Below, one piece after another: positions 16,637 through 23,052 of a stretch of 23,052 bases of DNA; position 1 is the first letter of the stretch; every line of letters begins with the position of its first letter. The notes under the pieces are model-generated. The model was not told the DNA's origin, did not search any database, and saw nothing but the letters and a program-made list of their open reading frames with translations. The stretch spans positions 1 to 23,052 of the forward strand of contig RGAJ01000001.1 in NCBI GenBank assembly GCA_009920225.1, in the 5' to 3' direction. The stretch is from Paracoccaceae bacterium. Its GTDB lineage: Bacteria > Pseudomonadota > Alphaproteobacteria > Rhodobacterales > Rhodobacteraceae. A program made the position numbers and the translations under genes.

Positions 16637-17446
16637 ATGGCGCATATAATTGTTGTTGGAAATGAAAAGGGTGGTGCGGGAAAATCCACCGTGACCATGC
16701 ATGTTGCAACGGCCTTGGCCCGACTTGGGTTTCGTGTGGGTGGGATTGATTTGGATCTGCGCCAGCAAACGTTTGGCCGCTATGTGCTTAATCGTGTGCG
16801 GCATCTTCTGGAAGAGGGGATCGATCTTCCGTCGCCGACTTATTACGAATTGCCCAACATTGACAAAGCGTCGATCCCTGACGGTGAAAACATCTATGAT
16901 CACCGCCTGTCCGCCGCTATTGCCGCCGCAGAACCCGCAAGCGATTTCATCGTCATCGATTGCCCCGGATCGCACACGCGGCTAAGCCAAGTTGCGCATT
17001 CTTTGGCGGATACGCTGATCACACCACTCAATGACAGCTTTGTTGATTTCGACCTGTTGGCACATGTCAGCGGAGATGGCGAAACCATCGAAGGGCCCTC
17101 TGTCTATTCCGAAATGGTGTGGAACGCGCGTCAATTGCGTGCGCAAGCAGGGTTAAAGCCAATCGACTGGATCGTTATTCGCAACCGCATGGGCGCGCAG
17201 CAAATGGTCAACAAGATCAAGATGGAGCGCGCTTTGGAAAAACTGTCCAAGCGCATCGGGTTCCGCATTGCGCCGGGTTTTAACGAACGCGTCATTTTCC
17301 GCGAATTGTTCCCGCGTGGGTTAACCTTGCTTGACCTCAAGGATATGGGCGTCAAACAGCTTAATATTTCAAACGTTGCGGCACGTCAGGAACTGCGTGA
17401 CTTGATCAAGGCGCTTGATTTGCCTGGGGTTACGCCCAATTTCTAA
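16637..17446 (+). CDS. mipZ: division-plane positioning ATPase MipZ
   Basis: A 269-residue ParA/MinD-superfamily ATPase with the deviant Walker A motif KGGAGKST at 11-18, the DLDLRQQTFGRY segment, a Walker B-like IVIDCPG and the TPLNDSFVDFDLL segment that marks MipZ. In Caulobacter MipZ binds ParB near the chromosome origins and forms a gradient that blocks FtsZ assembly away from midcell. AAGGG precedes the ATG by 8 bases. A 99-bp spacer separates it from rmuC. Its stop shares the bases CTAA with the stop of the opposing MarR gene, with no room for a terminator between them. Confidence 0.94.
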   Translation: MAHIIVVGNEKGGAGKSTVTMHVATALARLGFRVGGIDLDLRQQTFGRYVLNRVRHLLEEGIDLPSPTYYELPNIDKASIPDGENIYDHRLSAAIAAAEPASDFIVIDCPGSHTRLSQVAHSLADTLITPLNDSFVDFDLLAHVSGDGETIEGPSVYSEMVWNARQLRAQAGLKPIDWIVIRNRMGAQQMVNKIKMERALEKLSKRIGFRIAPGFNERVIFRELFPRGLTLLDLKDMGVKQLNISNVAARQELRDLIKALDLPGVTPNF

Positions 17447-17883
17447 GCGTCGATTTTGGCCAGTTTGATCAAAGCGGTGCGCAAGATGCGCGCTTCGTTG
17501 GGATCAAGGGCTTGGGTCAGTTTCACGTCATAGCTTTTGGCATAGGTGTACAAGTCTTCAAACACGGCACGCCCTGTCGATGTCAGATTTAACCATTCGT
17601 GACGACGGTCGTTTGCATCAGTCGCCCGTGTGAGATACCGTCGTTGTGCAAGCTTTTGCACCGCGCGGCTGACCTTGGTTTTATGGATATTGGCCTTTTC
17701 GCAAATCTCTTTGGCGGTGATGCGTTCATAAATTCCCAAATGAAAGAGCACCCGCCATTCGGTACGCAGCAGGCCATAGCGTTCTTTGTAAACCTGTTGA
17801 AACTCCAAGCTGCTGGCCTCGGCCGCTTGGTTCAACAGATATGGCAAAAACTGCCAGAGATCAAAGGTGTCATTTTTTTCCAT
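17443..17883 (-). CDS. MarR-family transcriptional regulator, likely of the homogentisate cluster
   Basis: A 146-residue MarR-type winged helix protein. The helix-turn-helix spans about 55-78 (ITAKEICEKANIHKTKVSRA) and the wing 83-100 with the conserved DRR at 92-94 in ANDRRHEWLNL. MarR proteins act as dimers and usually repress divergent genes until an aromatic ligand binds. The gene starts 71 bases from hmgA on the opposite strand, which suggests that it controls hmgA and itself; homogentisate or a related phenolic acid would be a reasonable ligand (inference). Its 3' end overlaps the mipZ stop by four bases. Confidence 0.9.
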   Translation of the reverse strand: MEKNDTFDLWQFLPYLLNQAAEASSLEFQQVYKERYGLLRTEWRVLFHLGIYERITAKEICEKANIHKTKVSRAVQKLAQRRYLTRATDANDRRHEWLNLTSTGRAVFEDLYTYAKSYDVKLTQALDPNEARILRTALIKLAKIDA

Positions 17884-17903
17884 AGGCGTAGATTATGCCT
17901 TGT

Positions 17904-17921
17904 TAGTTACATTTTCAACTA
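17904..17921. promoter_or_regulatory. candidate MarR operator between marR and hmgA
   Basis: TAGTT at 17904-17908 and AACTA at 17917-17921 form an inverted repeat with an 8-base spacer, in the centre of the 71-bp divergent intergenic region. The size (18 bp) suits a MarR dimer, and binding here could block transcription in both directions. The half sites are short, so the call rests mainly on position. Confidence 0.35.
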
Positions 17922-17944
17922 TTACCACGATTCTTAATTCCGAT

Positions 17945-17949
17945 GGAGG
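17945..17949 (+). promoter_or_regulatory. ribosome-binding site that decides the hmgA start
   Basis: GGAGG lies 5 bases before the ATG at 17955 and overlaps an earlier in-frame ATG at 17943. The earlier ATG has no ribosome-binding site of its own, so 17955 is the likely start. Confidence 0.75.
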
Positions 17950-17954
17950 ATCTG

Positions 17955-19310
17955 ATGAAAGACCAAATTCACCCACATAGTCTGACCCAAGCGCCACATC
18001 ATGCAGGCACAACACCAGGGTATATGCCGGGCTTTGCGAATGATTTTGAAACCGAAGCCCTGCCAGGCGCCTTACCGCAGGGCATGAACAGCCCACAAAA
18101 ATGTAATTATGGGCTCTATGGCGAACAATTGTCTGGAACAGCTTTCACCGCAAATCCACCCGAGCGCACGTGGACTTATCGCATCCGCCCCTCTGTGAAA
18201 CATTCCGCGCGATACACAAAGATTGATCTGCCATATTGGAAATCGGCACCCAATGTCGATCCTGATGTGATTTCTTTGGGTCAATATCGTTGGGATCCGG
18301 TATCCTATGGCGACCAAGCTTTGACCTGGTTGACGGGCATGCACACGATGACGACCGCGGGCGATGTTAACACCCAAGTCGGCATGGCAAGCCATATATA
18401 TTTGGCCACCAAATCGATGGTGGATGAATATTTCTTTTCTGCCGACAGCGAAATGTTGGTCGTCCCCCAAGAAGGCCGCCTGCGGTTTTGCACCGAACTG
18501 GGTATCATTGATGTAGAGCCAAAGGAAATCGCCATCCTTCCCCGTGGTCTGGTTTATCGGGTCGAAGTGTTAGAGGGTCCATGCCGCGGCTTTGTCTGTG
18601 AAAATTACGGACAGAAATTCGAATTGCCAGCGCGGGGTCCGATTGGTGCGAATTGCCTTGCAAACCCACGCGATTTCAAAGCCCCAATCGCCGCGTTCGA
18701 AGATCGTGAAACACCATCCACCCTGACCGTGAAATGGTGCGGACAATTCCATGAAACCAAGATCGGCCAATCCCCCTTGGACGTTGTCGCGTGGCATGGC
18801 AACTATGCCCCATACAAATATGATCTGCGCAATTATTGCCCCGTCGGGGCCATTTTGTTTGATCACCCAGATCCGTCAATCTTTACCGTTTTGACCGCGC
18901 CTTCGGGTGTGCCGGGCACGGCGAATATTGATTTCGTTTTGTTCCGTGAACGCTGGATGGTTGCGGAAAATACGTTCCGTCCGCCGTGGTACCACAAAAA
19001 TATCATGTCCGAACTGATGGGCAATATTTACGGCCAATATGATGCAAAACCCAAAGGCTTTATCCCCGGGGGCATGAGCCTGCACAACATGATGCTGCCA
19101 CATGGCCCCGATAAAAACGCATTCGAGCGTGCGTCAAATGCGGACCTTAAGGCCGAAAAGCTGGACAACACCATGTCATTCATGTTTGAAACGCGCTTTC
19201 CACAGCATTTGACCGCCTATGCCGCAAAAGAAGCGCCGTTGCAGGACGATTACATTGATTGCTGGTCGGACATAGAAAAGAAATTCGATGGAACCGAAGG
19301 GACCAAATAA
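17955..19310 (+). CDS. hmgA: homogentisate 1,2-dioxygenase
   Basis: A 451-residue iron(II) dioxygenase that opens homogentisate to maleylacetoacetate in tyrosine and phenylacetate-type catabolism. The family N terminus ([20 protein letters not shown], then QLSGTAFT) and the C-terminal iron site are clear: [15 protein letters not shown] supplies H347 and E353, and NMMLPHGPD supplies H383, at the same spacing as H335, E341 and H371 of the human enzyme. The length matches the family (about 430-450). It is the first gene of a plus-strand cluster, one base ahead of fahA, and is divergent from a MarR regulator that probably controls it. Confidence 0.97.
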   Translation: MKDQIHPHSLTQAPHHAGTTPGYMPGFANDFETEALPGALPQGMNSPQKCNYGLYGEQLSGTAFTANPPERTWTYRIRPSVKHSARYTKIDLPYWKSAPNVDPDVISLGQYRWDPVSYGDQALTWLTGMHTMTTAGDVNTQVGMASHIYLATKSMVDEYFFSADSEMLVVPQEGRLRFCTELGIIDVEPKEIAILPRGLVYRVEVLEGPCRGFVCENYGQKFELPARGPIGANCLANPRDFKAPIAAFEDRETPSTLTVKWCGQFHETKIGQSPLDVVAWHGNYAPYKYDLRNYCPVGAILFDHPDPSIFTVLTAPSGVPGTANIDFVLFRERWMVAENTFRPPWYHKNIMSELMGNIYGQYDAKPKGFIPGGMSLHNMMLPHGPDKNAFERASNADLKAEKLDNTMSFMFETRFPQHLTAYAAKEAPLQDDYIDCWSDIEKKFDGTEGTK

Positions 19311-19311
19311 T

Positions 19312-20568
19312 ATGACACTTTTGCAAAGCTGGGTCGCGTCTGCCAATCGTGCAGACACACAGTTTCCACTGAATAACCTTCCCTATGGCGTGTTTTCCAC
19401 AGCGCACAGCGATCCACGCTGCGGTGTGGCAATCGGCGATATGATCCTTGATGTCCAAGCCGCAGAAGAACAGGGATTGATTGCAATCGCCGAAGGCCCT
19501 GTTTTCGATGTGCCCTTCTGGAACGAAATCATGGAGCTCGGCCCCGACACATGGGCGGACCTTCGGGCGCAGTTGACCGCGCTCTTGGCCAGCGGCAGCG
19601 CTGATCAAGACGCGGCCTCTGCGCTGTTGGTTCCGCAATCTGATGCTACGATGCATATGCCTTTTCTGGTATCGGAATACACGGATTTCTATGCCGGTCG
19701 TCACCACGCGACGAATGTTGGAACGATGTTTCGCGGCGCAGAAAATGCTTTGCCGCCAAATTGGTTGCACATCCCGATTGGATATAACGGCCGCGCCTCG
19801 TCCGTTGTGGTCAGCGGCACAGACGTGCGCCGCCCGTGGGGTCAACTCAAATCCCCGGATCACGATATGCCTGCGTTCTTGCCTTGCCGCAGGTTTGATT
19901 TTGAATTGGAAATGGGTGCAATCGTTGGGTCATCGTCTGATGGTCCCGTCAGTGTTGACGAAGCGGATGACATGATTTTCGGCTACGTGCTGTTGAATGA
20001 TTGGTCTGCCCGCGACATCCAGGCATGGGAATATCAACCCTTGGGCCCATTCCAAGCGAAAGCCACCGCAACCACGATCAGCCCATGGATTGTGACCAAG
20101 GCGGCCCTTGATCCCTTCCGCGTTGACACACCCGCGCGCGAATTTGAATTGCTCCCACATCTGCGTGATACGGGACCCATGCTCTATGATATTGAGCTTG
20201 CGGTTGATCTTGCACCGGCCGGCAAAACTGCCACCACGATCGCTCGGACCAACTACCGCGAGATGTATTACTCCGCCGCTCAACAATTGGCGCACCACAC
20301 CACGTCGGGCTGTCCAATGAATTCGGGTGATCTTTTGGGGTCAGGCACAATCTCGGGTGCAGAAAAACACCAGCGCGGCAGTCTATTGGAACTCAGCTGG
20401 GGGGGCAAAGAACCACTTACCCTCAACACGGGCGAAACGCGCAGTTTCATCGAAGATGGGGATACGGTCACAATGACGGGTGCTGCAAAGGGCAACGGAT
20501 ACCAAATTGGTTTCGGCCTGTGCTCAGGAACTGTGCAACCCGCGCTCCCCAACCCATATGAGAGATAA
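19312..20568 (+). CDS. fahA: fumarylacetoacetase
   Basis: A 418-residue enzyme that hydrolyses 4-fumarylacetoacetate to fumarate and acetoacetate, the last step of the homogentisate pathway. The metal site is visible: D125 in SEYTDFYAGR, E198 and E200 in DFELEMG, and D230 in LLNDWSARDIQAWEY, corresponding to D126, E199, E201 and D233 of mammalian FAH; H132 corresponds to the catalytic His133. The start at 19312 follows the hmgA stop by one base, with GAAGGG about 11 bases upstream inside hmgA, so the two genes are co-transcribed. The C-terminal NSGDLLGSGTISG segment is also typical. Confidence 0.97.
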   Translation: MTLLQSWVASANRADTQFPLNNLPYGVFSTAHSDPRCGVAIGDMILDVQAAEEQGLIAIAEGPVFDVPFWNEIMELGPDTWADLRAQLTALLASGSADQDAASALLVPQSDATMHMPFLVSEYTDFYAGRHHATNVGTMFRGAENALPPNWLHIPIGYNGRASSVVVSGTDVRRPWGQLKSPDHDMPAFLPCRRFDFELEMGAIVGSSSDGPVSVDEADDMIFGYVLLNDWSARDIQAWEYQPLGPFQAKATATTISPWIVTKAALDPFRVDTPAREFELLPHLRDTGPMLYDIELAVDLAPAGKTATTIARTNYREMYYSAAQQLAHHTTSGCPMNSGDLLGSGTISGAEKHQRGSLLELSWGGKEPLTLNTGETRSFIEDGDTVTMTGAAKGNGYQIGFGLCSGTVQPALPNPYER

Positions 20569-20573
20569 CCTTT

Positions 20574-20592
20574 CATCTTTGTCAAAATACTC
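20574..20592 (+). repeat. gene-border motif, copy 1
   Basis: CATCTTTGTCAAAATACTC lies 6 bases after the fahA stop and is followed by CGCCGAAGGC. A near-identical inverted copy is at 21632-21651, so the two bracket the MBL-fold gene. From general familiarity, similar sequences are common at gene borders in roseobacters; whether they are transcription signals or repeats is not clear to me. Confidence 0.45.
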
Positions 20593-20649
20593 TCGCCGAA
20601 GGCACCCAACACATGCCAAGAGCGACAACAGCAGGAACAGGAAAACACA

Positions 20650-21600
20650 ATGGCAAAAGCATTCGCATCCCAAGGCGACATGACCGAAAAGAAAATTTCA
20701 TTCACCGAAGTTGGCGAGGGTCTTTATGCCTTTACCGCCGAAGGTGATCCCAATTCAGGCGTAATTATTGGCGACGACAGCGTGATGATCGTCGAAGCAC
20801 AGGCAACGCCACGCTTGGCCAACAAGGTCATCGAATGTGTGCGCTCTGTCACCGATAAACCCATCAGCCACGTTGTGCTGACGCATTACCACGCGGTGCG
20901 CGTCTTGGGCGCATCTGCCTTTGGCGCCAGTCAAATTATCATGTCCGACGCCGCGCGTGCCATGGTGGTTGAGCGTGGCCAAGAAGACTGGGACAGTGAA
21001 TTCCAACGCTTTCCACGCTTGTTCGAAGGTCATGAAAGCATTCCCGGCCTGACATGGCCCACAACAACATTTGATGGATCAATGACCGTCTATCTGGGCA
21101 ACCGCCGCGTTGATTTGATGCATCTGGGTCGTGCGCATACAGCCGGCGACATCGTGATCCACGTGCCGGATCAAAATGTCATGTTTACAGGTGATATCGT
21201 CGAATATCATTCCGCCTGCTATTGCGGTGACGGTCATTTCAGTGACTGGGGGGATACGTTGGACAATATCAAATCCTTTGATGTCGATGCCATTGCGCCT
21301 GGTCGCGGTGATGCCTTGATCGGCAAGGATATGGTGAACAAAGCGATTGAAAATACCCGTGATTTTGTGGCCTCAACCTACCGCCCCGCGGCCCGTGTGG
21401 CGGCCCGCAATGGCACGTTGAAAGAGGCTTGGGATGCGGTGCGTGCCGAATGCGATCTCAAGTTCAAAGATTACGCAATTTATGAACATTGCCTGCCCTT
21501 CAACGTGGCACGTGCCTATGACGAAGCGCGTGGTATTGATACCCCTCGCATTTGGACAGCGCAGCGCGACATGGACATGTGGGACGCATTACAAGGTTAA
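20650..21600 (+). CDS. MBL-fold hydrolase with degenerate second zinc site
   Basis: A 316-residue metallo-beta-lactamase-fold protein. The first metal site looks intact: H79 and H81 in LTHYHAVR, H163 in GRAHTAGD, and D182 in the FTGD segment that normally bridges two metals. The second site is lost: the DH of the usual HxHxDH motif is V83-R84, and the last histidine (PGHG) is R219 in PGRG. It may bind one metal, or use a different chemistry. A C-rich HSACYCGDGHFSDW segment follows D182. The start at 20650 has AGGA 8 bases upstream. It sits between fahA and a flavin monooxygenase, so a role in aromatic-acid or thioester/lactone hydrolysis is possible but not shown. Confidence 0.88.
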   Translation: MAKAFASQGDMTEKKISFTEVGEGLYAFTAEGDPNSGVIIGDDSVMIVEAQATPRLANKVIECVRSVTDKPISHVVLTHYHAVRVLGASAFGASQIIMSDAARAMVVERGQEDWDSEFQRFPRLFEGHESIPGLTWPTTTFDGSMTVYLGNRRVDLMHLGRAHTAGDIVIHVPDQNVMFTGDIVEYHSACYCGDGHFSDWGDTLDNIKSFDVDAIAPGRGDALIGKDMVNKAIENTRDFVASTYRPAARVAARNGTLKEAWDAVRAECDLKFKDYAIYEHCLPFNVARAYDEARGIDTPRIWTAQRDMDMWDALQG

Positions 21601-21603
21601 CCT

Positions 21604-21631
21604 TTGGGGTCATCTGTGATGACCCCAATTT
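21604..21631 (+). terminator. 11-bp perfect hairpin after the MBL gene
   Basis: TTGGGGTCATC at 21604-21614 pairs exactly with GATGACCCCAA at 21618-21628 around a TGT loop, followed by TTT. It begins four bases after the MBL stop. The U tract is short, so it may be a partial terminator or a mRNA-stabilising hairpin that sets different expression for the genes on either side. Confidence 0.6.
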
Positions 21632-21651
21632 GAGTATTTGAGGCAAAGATG
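21632..21651 (-). repeat. gene-border motif, copy 2 (inverted), overlapping the next start codon
   Basis: The minus strand reads CATCTTTGCCTCAAATACTC, differing from the copy at 20574-20592 by one indel and one further change. On the plus strand this copy carries the GAGG ribosome-binding site and the ATG of the flavin monooxygenase, so here the motif doubles as a translation start region. Confidence 0.45.
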
Positions 21652-23052
21652 AACAAGATCTTTGAAACACCATTATACCCCTATGCCCGCTCCGTTGACC
21701 AACAGACGGCAGAACCTGCCGCGCACAAGGTCGTTATTATCGGCGCGGGGCCTGTTGGTTTAGCGATGGCCGTGGATCTAAAGCAACAAGGCATCGACAG
21801 CATTATTTTGGACGACAATGACAAGGTCAGTTTTGGCAGCCGTGCGATATGTTTTGCGAAACGGACCTTGGAAATTGCGGATCGTTTGGGCTTTGGCGAT
21901 CCCTTGGTCGAGAAGGGTGTTGTTTGGAATTTGGGCAAGGTGTTTTTCGATGACCGCAAGGTCTATGAATTCAATCTGCTGCCCGAAGACGGCCATAAAC
22001 GGCCAGCGTTCATCAACCTGCAACAATATTATTTCGAAGAATATCTGGTCAATCGCGCCCGCGCATTGAACATCGATATTCGCGGCCGCTCACGTGTGAG
22101 CGCGGTTGAGCCGCACGACAGCCACGTTGATCTCACCGTAGAAACTCCTGATGGTCCCTATCACATTGCGGCGGATTGGGTGATTGCGTGCGATGGGGCT
22201 GGCAGCCCGACACGGTCGATGATGGGTTTGGATTTCGTGGGGCGTGTTTTTGAAGACAACTTCCTGATTGCAGATGTCACGATGGATGCCGAATTCCCGA
22301 CCGAACGGTGGTTCTGGTTTGATCCACCTTTTAACCGCGGGCAATCTGCGTTGTTGCACAAACAACCCGACGGGGTTTGGCGCATCGACCTGCAATTGGG
22401 GTGGGACATCGACAAGGAAGAGGAAAAGAAACCCGAAAATGTCATCCCGCGCCTCAAGGCGATGTTGGGCGATGATGTGGCGTTTGAATTGGAATGGGTG
22501 TCGATCTATACGTTCCAATGCCGTCGGATGGAAAAATTTCGCCATGGTCGGGTGCTGTTTGCGGGCGATAGTGCGCATCAGGTATCCCCGTTTGGGGCGC
22601 GTGGGGCCAATTCGGGTTTGCAAGATGTGGACAATCTGGGTTGGAAATTGGCGCATGTCATTCATGGTACTGCGCCCGAGACTTTGTTGGATACCTATGA
22701 TGTGGAACGCATCCATGGGGCGGATGAGAACATCTTGAATTCATCGCGGTCCACGGATTTCATCACACCAAAATCTGAAACAAGTCGCATTTTCCGCGAT
22801 GCTGTTTTGGATCTGTCAGAACATCACCCTTTTGCGCGGCCTTTGGTAAATTCCGGTCGTTTGTCCATGCCCTGTTCTTATGATGCGTCTGGATTAAACG
22901 GCGTTGACGCTTTGACCGGTGCGCCCCATCGCAGTAAGCCCGGATCCCCGTGTCCTGATGCGCCTTTCATGGATGGGTATTTCCTGTCGAACCTTGGTGG
23001 GCGGTTTGTGGTTGTGGGTTTGAATACAGACGTGCCGGACCAGTTGGACATT
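21649..23052 (+). CDS. group A FAD-dependent aromatic hydroxylase, 3' end cut by window
   Basis: The frame is open for 468 codons from ATG 21649 to the window end. It is a PHBH-fold flavin monooxygenase with GAGPVG at 32-37 for FAD, the DG motif at 182-183 (IACDGAGSPTRS) and the GD motif GDSAHQVSPFGARG at 306-319. Such enzymes use NAD(P)H and oxygen to hydroxylate phenolic acids. Next to hmgA and fahA it may make homogentisate or a related diol, for example from 3-hydroxyphenylacetate, but the substrate cannot be read from sequence. GAGG lies 5 bases before the ATG. A strong hairpin separates it from the upstream gene, so it may have its own level of expression. Confidence 0.9.
   Translation, partial: MNKIFETPLYPYARSVDQQTAEPAAHKVVIIGAGPVGLAMAVDLKQQGIDSIILDDNDKVSFGSRAICFAKRTLEIADRLGFGDPLVEKGVVWNLGKVFFDDRKVYEFNLLPEDGHKRPAFINLQQYYFEEYLVNRARALNIDIRGRSRVSAVEPHDSHVDLTVETPDGPYHIAADWVIACDGAGSPTRSMMGLDFVGRVFEDNFLIADVTMDAEFPTERWFWFDPPFNRGQSALLHKQPDGVWRIDLQLGWDIDKEEEKKPENVIPRLKAMLGDDVAFELEWVSIYTFQCRRMEKFRHGRVLFAGDSAHQVSPFGARGANSGLQDVDNLGWKLAHVIHGTAPETLLDTYDVERIHGADENILNSSRSTDFITPKSETSRIFRDAVLDLSEHHPFARPLVNSGRLSMPCSYDASGLNGVDALTGAPHRSKPGSPCPDAPFMDGYFLSNLGGRFVVVGLNTDVPDQLDI

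Noticed and set aside
19180..19863. A 227-codon minus-strand frame across the hmgA/fahA junction.
   Set aside because: Both plus-strand genes are certain and tightly spaced; the antisense frame has no ribosome-binding site or recognisable domain.
1..23052. CRISPR arrays, insertion sequences, phage genes, toxin-antitoxin pairs, tRNA or rRNA genes.
   Set aside because: No regularly spaced direct repeats, transposase or integrase motifs, or RNA gene sequences were seen on either strand; very short genes could be missed by eye.

Overview
The window looks like chromosomal DNA from a marine alphaproteobacterium, most likely of the Rhodobacteraceae/Roseobacter group. The main evidence is a MipZ division-site ATPase (an alphaproteobacterial family), a MutL that carries its own endonuclease motif, a DUF2125-like exported protein, a TIGR03862-type flavoprotein, and two copies of a gene-border motif resembling those common in roseobacters. 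Coding density is high. I see 21 genes or gene remnants, no tRNA, rRNA, CRISPR array or insertion sequence, and no gene-free stretch longer than about 250 bases.

Layout. 1-923 (minus): 5' two thirds of pmbA/tldE. 1045-1797: an SDR oxidoreductase behind a 9-bp dyad. 1798-3318 (minus): exported DUF2125-like protein. 3435-4804: a translationally coupled SDR and short crotonase pair. 4801-5094 (minus): small HNH-like protein. 5166-7660: an MscS-family channel coupled to a TIGR03862 flavoprotein, ending in a terminator shared with the opposing gene. 7706-9319 (minus): membrane-anchored FMN glutamate-synthase-domain protein. 9549-11072: secreted serralysin-type RTX metalloprotease. 11157-11681: gamma carbonic anhydrase. 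11696-12549 (minus): a lipoprotein gene with an apparent frameshift. 12550-12797: AT-rich spacer with the terminator of a glutathione S-transferase gene (12798-13385, minus). 13386-13535: divergent promoter region with a perfect 12-bp inverted repeat. 13536-16537: mutL-rmuC coupled pair. 16637-17446: mipZ. 17443-17883 (minus): MarR-family regulator. 17955 to the end: hmgA, fahA, a metallo-beta-lactamase-fold protein and a flavin monooxygenase (cut by the window end).

The most coherent system is the right-hand cluster. HmgA opens the homogentisate ring and FahA hydrolyses fumarylacetoacetate, giving fumarate and acetoacetate. A MarR regulator is divergently transcribed and a flavin hydroxylase lies downstream, which suggests aromatic-acid catabolism through homogentisate. 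Maleylacetoacetate isomerase is not in the window. The MBL-fold protein in this cluster keeps one zinc site but has lost the ligands of the second, so its activity is an open question. The other points most worth checking are the frameshifted lipoprotein, a crotonase without either catalytic glutamate, and several promoter-proximal dyads. I did not find a clearly new multi-gene defence or mobile system.
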